This document shows, in pieces, positions 5,158 through 11,367 of a stretch of 22,654 nucleotides of DNA. A program made the translations under genes and the position numbers. Numbering within the stretch: position 1 is the first letter of the stretch; each line of letters opens with the position of its first letter. The stretch comes from a virus: the IMG/VR virus record IMGVR_UViG_3300046472_000086, positions 1 to 22,654 of that record, one strand, 5' to 3'. A model generated the notes under the pieces. The model was not told the origin of the DNA. It did no database searches and saw nothing but the letters and a program-made list of their open reading frames with translations.

Positions 5158-5234
5158 GAGGGCGAGGCGGAAGTAAACGAAGCGCAAGGCCGTGGACCTT
5201 GCATAAGCCAGTGAAAGTCTGGTCACCCTCCCCA
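5158..5234 (+). ncRNA. tRNA(His)-like element, non-canonical
   Basis: The stretch fits tRNA geometry position by position. Acceptor GAGGGCG pairs with CACCCTC with one C-A mismatch. There is a 17-base D region, a 5-bp anticodon stem CAAGG/CCTTG around the 7-base loop CCGTGGA (anticodon GTG), a 5-base variable loop, and a 5-bp T stem around 7 bases. C73 and an encoded CCA follow at 5231-5234. GTG with C73 is the histidine combination. Against a functional tRNA: position 8 is A, position 33 is C, the D stem has only two good pairs, the T loop is TGAAAGT instead of TTCRANN, and no G lies at -1. It may be a decayed or highly divergent tRNA, a tRNA mimic, or part of a larger RNA. It is the only member of the cluster with encoded CCA. 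Confidence 0.45.
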
Positions 5235-5341
5235 ATTAAGGCGGGCCTGACGGCTGATGTCCGGCAGGACCAAATGAAGGGGCACCCGATTAGGCACCGG
5301 CGAGGCCAGCCGGTGCTATTCTATTAATCCCCTCGCCCGCT
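5235..5341 (+). other. Structured non-coding stretch between tRNA genes
   Basis: Between the tRNA(His)-like element and tRNA-Ala there is no gene but clear pairing: GTCC-GGCA-GGAC at 5259-5270, and a strong 8-bp hairpin GCACCGGC/GCCGGTGC at 5294-5316. The 3' end CCTCGCCC (5331-5338) can pair with GGGCGAGG at 5160-5167, closing a domain of about 180 bases. Alternatively, GCCCGC (5335-5340) can pair with GCGGGC at 5241-5246. The two pairings are mutually exclusive. Identity unknown. Confidence 0.45.
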
Positions 5342-5361
5342 GCTTATTTGCTTACCCATAT

Positions 5362-5435
5362 GGGGCCGTAGCACAGTTGGATAGTGCAACTGGTTTGCAA
5401 CCAGTCGGTCGCAGGTTCAAGTCCTGCCGGCTCCA
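5362..5435 (+). tRNA. tRNA-Ala(TGC)
   Basis: The acceptor GGGGCCG pairs with CGGCTCC and includes the G3-U70 wobble that identifies alanine tRNAs. The D stem is GCAC/GTGC, the anticodon stem ACTGG/CCAGT encloses TTTGCAA with anticodon TGC at 5396-5398, and the T arm is GCAGG-TTCAAGT-CCTGC. The discriminator is A73 and no CCA is encoded. It reads GCA and related codons. Confidence 0.95.
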
Positions 5436-5502
5436 CGGCGGGGGTGATATCTGGCATGGTTCAGTTTTACCCTCGGCCCAGCAAGACTGCATAAAGATCG
5501 TT

Positions 5503-5575
5503 TCCCCCGTAGGCCAATTGGCAGGCCGCCGGTCTCTGGAACCGGAGACTGGTGGTTCGAGTCCACCCGGGGGAG
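5503..5575 (+). tRNA. tRNA-Gln(CTG)
   Basis: The acceptor TCCCCCG pairs with CGGGGGA, the D stem is GGCC/GGCC, the anticodon stem CCGGT/ACCGG encloses CTCTGGA with anticodon CTG at 5536-5538, and the T arm is GGTGG-TTCGAGT-CCACC. The discriminator is G73, as in other glutamine tRNAs. No CCA is encoded. It reads CAG, the preferred glutamine codon in the virion genes here. Confidence 0.95.
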
Positions 5576-5633
5576 CGAGGTCTCCGCAAGGGTAGGTGTC
5601 ATCCTGAGACTAATGAAAGCCTTTGCAAAACAG

Positions 5634-5706
5634 TCCGGTTTAGCTCAGTCGGCAGAGCGTCCGCCCGTTAAGCGGAGGGTCGCTGGTTCGAGCCCAGCAA
5701 CCGGAG
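5634..5706 (+). tRNA. tRNA-Asn(GTT) with C33
   Basis: The cloverleaf is otherwise canonical. The acceptor TCCGGTT pairs with AACCGGA, the D stem is GCTC/GAGC, the anticodon stem is TCCGC/GCGGA, the T arm is GCTGG-TTCGAGC-CCAGC, and the discriminator is G73. The 7-base anticodon loop is CCGTTAA, which places anticodon GTT at 5667-5669 but a C at position 33 (5666), where nearly all tRNAs have U for the U-turn. No CCA is encoded. The lysin gene starts 23 bases downstream. Confidence 0.9.
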
Positions 5707-5728
5707 CCCTCCTGACGAATGGACAGCA

Positions 5729-6313
5729 ATGTTCCCTCGCCTGTGGCACCGGATTGCCGGTGCAGTAGCAGTCCCTCTGCTTGCAGCCGGCCTGCTCATT
5801 ATCTCCCCGGCCGCCTCCGTGGCCTCACCCACGGGGGCCATGTCTCTTGTGTCATCTGCTGTTACGCAAGAGGTCACTGTGCCAGCTTTCCGTAAGCAGG
5901 CGGTCGAAATAAGCTCTGTGCTTAACTCCGGCCACGGCCTTCCCCCTCCGGCCCCCATGAGACTACGGGCCTACAGGTGGGCTAAGACCCAGCTAGGAAA
6001 GCCTTACGTATGGGGCGGTACCGGGCCGGCTAGTTACGACTGCTCAGGACTAGTCATGGTCTCCTATGACCATGCGGGCGTCAGTCTTCCCAGGACAACG
6101 TATGACATGCTGGCAAGCGACCTGCTGCGGCCAGAGACGCATGGCCAGGCCCGTAAGGGTGACCTGGCGTTTTTCGGCTCGGGGCATGTTGAGATCGTCG
6201 CGGGCAAGTGGATGACGTACGGAGCCCAGGAGCCAGGAACTAACGTTGGCTGGCACAGGTGGACCTACGCAGGCTGGTCTCCTACCATGTTTTTCCGGGT
6301 GGTCAAGGGCTAG
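5729..6313 (+). CDS. Secreted NlpC/P60-family cell-wall hydrolase (endolysin)
   Basis: The protein has 194 residues. The N-terminus has a basic tip (MFPRLWHR), a hydrophobic core at about 9-27 and small residues before a likely signal-peptidase site near 32-34, so Sec export is expected. The NlpC/P60 domain fills about residues 80-194: GKPYVWGGTGP, catalytic Cys105 in YDCSGLV and catalytic His153 in SGHVEIV. The third active-site residue is not certain. The family cleaves peptide bonds in peptidoglycan stems, often D-Glu to mDAP. It follows the tRNA cluster and precedes a tiny membrane peptide and the terminase, which suggests a lysis role; a virion-associated or host-wall-modifying role is possible. 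The ribosome binding site is weak. Confidence 0.88.
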   Translation: MFPRLWHRIAGAVAVPLLAAGLLIISPAASVASPTGAMSLVSSAVTQEVTVPAFRKQAVEISSVLNSGHGLPPPAPMRLRAYRWAKTQLGKPYVWGGTGPASYDCSGLVMVSYDHAGVSLPRTTYDMLASDLLRPETHGQARKGDLAFFGSGHVEIVAGKWMTYGAQEPGTNVGWHRWTYAGWSPTMFFRVVKG

Positions 6314-6396
6314 TGACCTTCTACGACGGCCTGATACTCAGCGCGGTGTCAGTAGCAGTCTTTTTCGTCCTGTTCATTCTCATGCTCCGCTACTAG
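6313..6396 (+). CDS. Tiny single-pass membrane peptide, possible holin-like accessory
   Basis: This 27-residue ORF starts with GTG at 6313, sharing one base with the lysin stop (TAGTG), and has AAGGG six bases upstream. The product begins MTFYDGLILS and continues as one uninterrupted hydrophobic helix ending LFILMLRY. That is a single transmembrane segment with a basic end. Its position immediately after a lysin and its coupling suggest a role in lysis or in membrane targeting. It is shorter than any typical holin, so the function is inference. Confidence 0.5.
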   Translation: MTFYDGLILSAVSVAVFFVLFILMLRY

Positions 6397-6408
6397 TGAG
6401 GGATCACT

Positions 6409-7080
6409 TTGACACTTGCCAGGAACCCGGCAGACCGTCTTGTCGTCAGCCCTGGCAGTGTGGGGCGTCCCGGTAACAGCGGGACCAAGGTAGCACTTGC
6501 TGAGGATGATCCACGGCGTTGCACGGCCCACTGGAAGGACGGGTCAGGCAAGCGCTGCGGGCGCTACGCAGACAGCGGGACGAACGTGTGCCATACCCAC
6601 GGTGCCGCCGCTCCCCAGGTCAGGCAGAAGGCCGCTCAGCGCCTCTCAGAGGCACGTCAGCGTGCGGAAGCCCAGAGGTTCCTGAACAAGCAGGGCATCC
6701 CTGATATAGACGACCCGCTGGACGAGCTTATGCGTCTGGCCAGTGAGGCTACGGCCTACCGTGAGGTCTACCGCAGTATGATGGACCAGTTGCTGATGGC
6801 CGATGAAGTCCGGTACGAGCATCGCGCTGGCGAGCAGCTTCGGGCTGAGATCGCCCTGTGGGAGCGTTCGGCTGAGCGCTGCCTGAAGATTTACGAGACG
6901 ATTACCCGTCTTGGCATCGCAGAGCGCCAGACCCGTATCCGCGAGGCAGAGCTTATACTCATAGCCGAGGGCATCAGGGAAATCCTGCGCCGGCTGGAAC
7001 TGTCGCCGGAACAGCGGAAGCTTAGCATCAGGGTAGTACCCGAGGTTCTGCGAGAGCTTGAAGCGCCCAAGGTTAAGTAA
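6409..7080 (+). CDS. Terminase small subunit (putative), zinc-motif type
   Basis: The protein has 223 residues from TTG 6409, supported by GAGGG seven bases upstream. Cysteines 38, 50 and 61 with His64 form a C-X11-C-X10-C-X2-H module (RCTAHWKDGSGKRC and NVCHTHG) that I associate with actinophage small terminase subunits and related DNA-binding proteins. The rest is strongly helical and charged (about 70-210), consistent with an oligomerising coiled coil. The gene overlaps the large terminase start by one base. Small terminases recognise phage DNA and start packaging. The assignment rests on position plus the zinc motif. Confidence 0.72.
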   Translation: MTLARNPADRLVVSPGSVGRPGNSGTKVALAEDDPRRCTAHWKDGSGKRCGRYADSGTNVCHTHGAAAPQVRQKAAQRLSEARQRAEAQRFLNKQGIPDIDDPLDELMRLASEATAYREVYRSMMDQLLMADEVRYEHRAGEQLRAEIALWERSAERCLKIYETITRLGIAERQTRIREAELILIAEGIREILRRLELSPEQRKLSIRVVPEVLRELEAPKVK

Positions 7081-8510
7081 TGGGAGCTTACGAGGCGCTT
7101 GCTCGTATCTTTGAAGACGAGCAGATGAACAATGACCCCGTTCAGTGGGCACTGGAACGGGCAGGGGTCCATCTCTGGTCTATCCAGCGGGATATAGCCA
7201 GGTCGGTATCCGAGCACGGGCATACAGCCGTCCAGTCTGCCCACGGCCTGGGAAAGAGCTTCCTTGCTGCCGTTCTCGCGGCGTGGTGGATCGACACTCA
7301 CCCGCCCGATGACACGATCGTCATCTCAACTGCACCCTCACAGGATCAGGTCCACGGCATCCTCTGGGAGGAAATCAGGGGCCTGCACTCTAAGGCTAAC
7401 CTCCGGGGCATCGTGCAGCGGACAGACAGGTGGCTGATCGGCGATAGGATTGTCGGCATGGGCCGCAAGCCCCCCGACTACTCACAGTCGGCGTTTCAGG
7501 GATGGCATCGCCGCTTCGTTCTCGTCGTTCTTGACGAAGCATGCGGAATCCCCTCAGGTCTCTGGACTGCCGTCGAAACCGTTACGACAGGGCAGCACTG
7601 CCGGATTCTGGCAATCGGGAACCCCGATGACCCTAACAGCCACTTCAGGCGGCTGTGCCAGGGCGCACCCGGCTGGAAGTCCTTCAAGATAAGCTGCTTC
7701 GACTCCCCGAACTTTACGGGTGAGCCTGTACCTGACTACCTGCGTGAAGTCCTGACGCCCGTGTCATGGGCCGACGAGAGGGCCGCAGAGTGGGGTATAG
7801 ACAATCCGCTGTACATCTCGAAGGTTCTCGGGGAGTTCCCGACAGATCACCCGTGGTCTGTCGTCCGCATGAGCGACTTGTACGCTTGCGGTATACCTGC
7901 CCCGCGTACCCAGAAGGAAATGCTGCCGGTCGAGCTTGGCGTTGACGTAGGCGGCGGCGGGGACGAAACCGTCATCAGGGAACGACGCGGGATAATCGCG
8001 GGCCGTGAATGGCGGGAGCGCTCAGACCGCCCGGAGACTATCTCCCGTCTTGTGCTGGCTGCTATCAACCAGAGTGGCGCAACGAGAGTCAAGGTCGATG
8101 CAATAGGCATCGGGGCCGGGCTTGTGGGAGAATTGCGTAACCTGCGTGACCGGGGAGCGCATAACGCGGACATCATAGCGGTATCGGTGTCCGAGAGGGC
8201 TTCAGACCCTAACATGTACTACAACCTCCGATCCCAGATTTGGTGGGAGGTAGGCAGGCTCGCTGCTGAGGCACGCATCATGGACCTGTCCCGCATGGAA
8301 AATGCGGACGCAACCATTGCACAATTGCTTGAGCCACGGTACAAGCATGACCTACGAGGACGGATACAGGTTGAGCCAAAGGACGAGATCAGGAAGCGGG
8401 CCGGCCGCTCGCCAGATAACGCAGATGCGCTGCTACTCGCCTTCTACACGCCACCCGGAATCTCGGTGGCCGAAGAATGGTTCGATCTAATTAAGACGGG
8501 ACGCTACTAG
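7080..8510 (+). CDS. terL: Terminase large subunit
   Basis: The protein has 476 residues; its ATG overlaps the previous stop as TAATG. The N-terminal ATPase has Walker A SAHGLGKS at 53-60, Walker B VLVVLDEA at 147-154 with D152-E153, and a coupling motif AIGNP at 178-182. The C-terminal RNase H-like nuclease has acidic residues at D289 (ELGVDVGGGGDE), D340 (KVDAIGIG) and D446/D449 (SPDNADALLLAF). It forms the motor that pumps DNA into the capsid through the portal and cuts it at the end of packaging. Portal follows three bases after the stop. Confidence 0.95.
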   Translation: MGAYEALARIFEDEQMNNDPVQWALERAGVHLWSIQRDIARSVSEHGHTAVQSAHGLGKSFLAAVLAAWWIDTHPPDDTIVISTAPSQDQVHGILWEEIRGLHSKANLRGIVQRTDRWLIGDRIVGMGRKPPDYSQSAFQGWHRRFVLVVLDEACGIPSGLWTAVETVTTGQHCRILAIGNPDDPNSHFRRLCQGAPGWKSFKISCFDSPNFTGEPVPDYLREVLTPVSWADERAAEWGIDNPLYISKVLGEFPTDHPWSVVRMSDLYACGIPAPRTQKEMLPVELGVDVGGGGDETVIRERRGIIAGREWRERSDRPETISRLVLAAINQSGATRVKVDAIGIGAGLVGELRNLRDRGAHNADIIAVSVSERASDPNMYYNLRSQIWWEVGRLAAEARIMDLSRMENADATIAQLLEPRYKHDLRGRIQVEPKDEIRKRAGRSPDNADALLLAFYTPPGISVAEEWFDLIKTGRY

Positions 8511-8513
8511 AAC

Positions 8514-10418
8514 ATGGCATGGCTATCCCGCAAGCGCCTGGCCGAGCTTGAGGAACTTGAGAAGGCACGCAATGCCGCTCCAATGGGAGGCAAGGATGCT
8601 TCTCAACTGGTCAACCTCATGGTCAGGGCGAGCGGCAGGGATGTTGACCTGGACTTTAACGGGTCTCCGCTGCTACGCCCCGAGGAATGGCTTGACGCCT
8701 TCGGGCCGGGGCATCCTCTCGGGATCGAGCCGCTAGACCGCCCACGGCCTGATAGCGGCCTTCCTGACCCACGTCAGTACCAGTACCCGGTCAGTAACAA
8801 CCTCCGGTACTTCTCTGACCGCCTGGTCGGCTGGGATACCCTCAGGTCAACCTCCGAGACTCCGCTGTTCCGTGCTTGCATCGAAGTTAAGAAGCAGGAG
8901 CTTAGCACCCTTGACTGGGTTATCAGGGTAAGCCCCGAGGCTGCGGAGCAGCAGGCGAGGGAAGCAGGCACCTCTAAGGAGGACATCGAAGCCCGGCTTC
9001 GCGTGCAGTACAAGGACGAGATCAAGCGCTGCACCGATTTCTGGGAGAATCCCGACCGCCGGAACGGAAGGGACTTTCAGGAGTGGATTTCGATTGCCCT
9101 TGAGGAACAGCTTGTTTTCGACGCCATCGCAATCTACCCCCGGCGCACCTACGGCGGGGAACTGCTGGACCTGATGCTCATAGACGGATCGACTATCAAG
9201 CCGATCCTTGACGAGCAGGGCAGCCGGCCGGAACCGCCTTCCGTTGCCTACCAGCAAATTCTGTACGGTTTCCCCCGTGGCGAGTTTCAGGCTGACTATC
9301 TTACCGACCCGAAGACTGGCCAGCAGACGGTACCTGGCGGGCTACAGTCAACACAGCTAGTATACCGGCGTCGTGTTCCCCGGCTGCATAACCCTTACGG
9401 GTTCGGGCCGACAGAGCAGGCGCTGCTTGACGGGCTGCTTTACAACAAGCGGTTTGAGTGGATGCTCTCGGAGTACACGCAGGGCACGGCAGCACGAGGC
9501 TGGGTTAAGGTACCCGAGAATTCGCCTTTTAGCGCCCGGCAGATTCTTGAGATGGAGAGGCAGTACAATGACCGTTACGGCGGTCAGACTGCCGAAAGGT
9601 ACCGCCAGCAGTTCATGCCCCCCGGCTTTGAGCTTCAGGAAAACCACGCGATCGAGGAACGCTACAAGGCCGACTACGATCTTCACCTGATCAAGCTTGT
9701 GGCAATGCACTTCGGGCTGACTGTGACTGAGCTTGGCTTCACGGAACAGGGTGGCCTTGGTTCCAGCGGTTACCATGAGGGACAGCAGGATATCCAATTC
9801 CGTAAGGGCCTCCTGCCGGACACCCGGTGGTTCAGCAAGTTCCTTACCATGATAAGCCGCACGCAGCTTCAAATGTCGCCTGACCTTGAATTTGCCTTCC
9901 TCGGGATGGATGACGAGGATGAGGCGTCCGCTGATAGCGTAGATGAGAACCGGGTTAAGTCTGGCCGGATGACCATCAATGAAGCACGAGTCCGTGCGGG
10001 AATGCCGCCTGTCGGCGTACCTGAGGCGGATATGCTTCACGAGCAGACCGCCCGTGGCGTAGTGTTCCTTGACGGTGCGTCTAAGCTCGCACCAGCGGGG
10101 GTAATGATCGAGCCCGCCAGCGAGAAGGTCAACACCGACCCGGAAGGGCAGCCGGTGTCACCGACACAGCGACGCCCGGTCAAGTCCACTAGCCCCCAGG
10201 CGGGGGCTGCCGCTAAGGATATAGCGGATGAGATCAGGGCATACCGGAAGTGGGACAAGCGTAACCCCGGTGCAGCCCGTCCATTCAGGTTCGAGATGGT
10301 GACCGCAGACCTTGCTAAGGACTTGGCCCCGGACCTGATCGGCCAGGGAAACGTAGAGTTCGCTAAGGGTGATGCTGACCCAAAAGCGCCCTGGTCGCCC
10401 TATTCGAGTCTAGGATAG
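8514..10418 (+). CDS. Portal protein (zero-frame product)
   Basis: The protein has 634 residues. It forms the dodecameric channel at the capsid vertex through which DNA passes. Recognisable portal features include a mixed clip and wing region around TPLFRACIEVKKQELSTLDW (about 113-132), the stem/crown segment with HNPYGFGPTEQALL, and the late region KLVAMHFGLTVTELGF. The gene lies directly after the large terminase, as usual. After residue 622 the sequence C CCA AAA allows a -1 shift into a MuF domain; without the shift, translation ends ten residues after the slip codons. The normal product would therefore be portal alone and a minority product would be portal-MuF, about 782 residues. Confidence 0.9.
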   Translation: MAWLSRKRLAELEELEKARNAAPMGGKDASQLVNLMVRASGRDVDLDFNGSPLLRPEEWLDAFGPGHPLGIEPLDRPRPDSGLPDPRQYQYPVSNNLRYFSDRLVGWDTLRSTSETPLFRACIEVKKQELSTLDWVIRVSPEAAEQQAREAGTSKEDIEARLRVQYKDEIKRCTDFWENPDRRNGRDFQEWISIALEEQLVFDAIAIYPRRTYGGELLDLMLIDGSTIKPILDEQGSRPEPPSVAYQQILYGFPRGEFQADYLTDPKTGQQTVPGGLQSTQLVYRRRVPRLHNPYGFGPTEQALLDGLLYNKRFEWMLSEYTQGTAARGWVKVPENSPFSARQILEMERQYNDRYGGQTAERYRQQFMPPGFELQENHAIEERYKADYDLHLIKLVAMHFGLTVTELGFTEQGGLGSSGYHEGQQDIQFRKGLLPDTRWFSKFLTMISRTQLQMSPDLEFAFLGMDDEDEASADSVDENRVKSGRMTINEARVRAGMPPVGVPEADMLHEQTARGVVFLDGASKLAPAGVMIEPASEKVNTDPEGQPVSPTQRRPVKSTSPQAGAAAKDIADEIRAYRKWDKRNPGAARPFRFEMVTADLAKDLAPDLIGQGNVEFAKGDADPKAPWSPYSSLG

Positions 10419-10435
10419 CGGCAGCACTAGGCGAC
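10365..10435 (+). promoter_or_regulatory. Programmed -1 ribosomal frameshift signal in portal
   Basis: The slippery heptamer C CCA AAA lies at 10379-10385 in the portal reading frame (CCA at 10380, AAA at 10383), matching X-XXY-YYZ. It starts right after the last -1-frame stop (TGA 10376-10378). An SD-like AAGGG at 10365-10369 lies nine bases upstream. After an 8-base spacer, GTCGCC (10394-10399) can pair with GGCGAC (10430-10435), extendable by two pairs with one bulged base. All parts are placed as in known bacterial -1 sites such as dnaX. Confidence 0.75.
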
Positions 10436-10861
10436 AAGGACAAGCTCTGGCGAGTCCTGGTCAACCTGTGGGCACGAGCCTACGATCTGGGCGTAGAGGA
10501 TATTGCCGATCTCCTTGGCATCGCATCTGATAACCCGTTCGGGCTGACGACGCTACTCGAAGCTCTCGGCCCCGGCTGGGTGAACCAGATACTCTCAGTG
10601 TCTAAGCCGATAGCTAACAGGGCTCTGATGATCGCGGTAACCGAGGTATCGCGTGCGTACAACGCCGGGCGGGTGGCGATGTACCGGAAGGCGGGTATAA
10701 CTACCTTCCGCTGGGATACTACGAGCCCAGTGCCCTGTGCCCTGTGCATAGAAAACTCGGAAGCACCACCCCGGTTCTACGGTAACCCCTACCCGACAGG
10801 GGCTATCGACCCGCCACAGCACCCGTATTGCGAGTGCATCCTAGTAGGAGAGACAGAGTAA
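10379..10861 (+). CDS. MuF-like minor head domain, expressed as -1 frameshift extension of portal
   Basis: This frame is open from 10379 to TAA 10859-10861. It has no ATG, GTG or TTG before a GTG at 10580, yet protein-like sequence starts around 10400 (helix LWRVLVNLWARAYDLGVED). The C-terminal half is the MuF signature: VSRAYNAGRVAMYRKAG, then PVPCALCIENSE and PPQHPYCECILV with paired cysteines. MuF (SPP1 gp7-like) proteins sit near the portal inside the head and aid assembly or DNA ejection. The frame is -1 relative to portal and the slippery site lies at its extreme 5' end, so a portal-MuF fusion is the best reading. Internal initiation at GTG 10580 would give only a truncated 93-residue form. 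Confidence 0.75.
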   Translation, partial: PKSALVALFESRIAAALGDKDKLWRVLVNLWARAYDLGVEDIADLLGIASDNPFGLTTLLEALGPGWVNQILSVSKPIANRALMIAVTEVSRAYNAGRVAMYRKAGITTFRWDTTSPVPCALCIENSEAPPRFYGNPYPTGAIDPPQHPYCECILVGETE

Positions 10862-10862
10862 C

Positions 10863-11366
10863 TTGCCAGAGACGGTAATTAAGCTGCGGATCAGCGTTGA
10901 AGACGCTGACCCCCGAGAGGTCTGGGACGGCCAGGGGCTAGCTGGCCTTGTCGTCAAAGAACAGGCTGAGCAGCGGTACACCCTTACCGTGGCATATCCG
11001 GTTAACAAGCCGGACGTGGCGATGGCCCGAGACGGGCATCGTGACTTTGCCAGCGTGGAAGCGGTGGAAAAGGCCGCCTGGCGTTACCTGGCCGACTCAC
11101 CTGTCGTGGGGCAGTGGCATGAAAGCGGAACAGACGGAGCAGGCCAGGTCGTAGAGTCCTATATCTGGCGCTTCGGCGATCAGGTAGTCAAGGCGGCTAA
11201 CGGGGCCGAGTACACCATAACCAAGGGTGACTGGCTCGTTGGCATCGTCTGGGACGAATCAGCGTGGGACAACTTCAAGAACGGCACGGCGACGGGCGTG
11301 TCAATGCAGGGCAAGGCCACCCGCAAGACCCCCGATGCCGAAACCATCATGAGCCTGAGGAATTAA
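10863..11366 (+). CDS. XkdF-like putative prohead protease
   Basis: The protein has 167 residues from TTG 10863, with AGGAGAG about 12 bases upstream. It matches the pattern of PBSX XkdF-type phage proteins, described as putative serine proteases. After a first strand region, a helix (VEKAAWRYLADS) leads to VVGQWHE (H86), VESYIW, KGDWLVGIVW and the closing GVSMQG (S147). The position before a scaffold-like gene and the major capsid gene fits a capsid maturation protease that removes scaffold or the capsid N-terminal arm. The catalytic assignment of H86 and S147 is inference. Confidence 0.8.
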   Translation: MPETVIKLRISVEDADPREVWDGQGLAGLVVKEQAEQRYTLTVAYPVNKPDVAMARDGHRDFASVEAVEKAAWRYLADSPVVGQWHESGTDGAGQVVESYIWRFGDQVVKAANGAEYTITKGDWLVGIVWDESAWDNFKNGTATGVSMQGKATRKTPDAETIMSLRN

Positions 11367-11367
11367 G

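Noticed and set aside
5249-5276. Hammerhead-ribozyme-like string CTGAT-GTCC-GGCA-GGAC-CAAAT
   Set aside because: It resembles the CUGAUGA, stem II, GAAA core, but two core bases are missing after CTGAT and the GAAA is CAAA. No matching stem I and III with a cleavage site is evident.
5377-5595. Open frame overlapping tRNA-Ala and tRNA-Gln
   Set aside because: The sequence is explained by two complete tRNA cloverleafs.
9357-10040. Long antisense open frame inside portal (227 codons)
   Set aside because: It mirrors the codon structure of the well-supported portal gene and has no ribosome binding site or recognisable motif.
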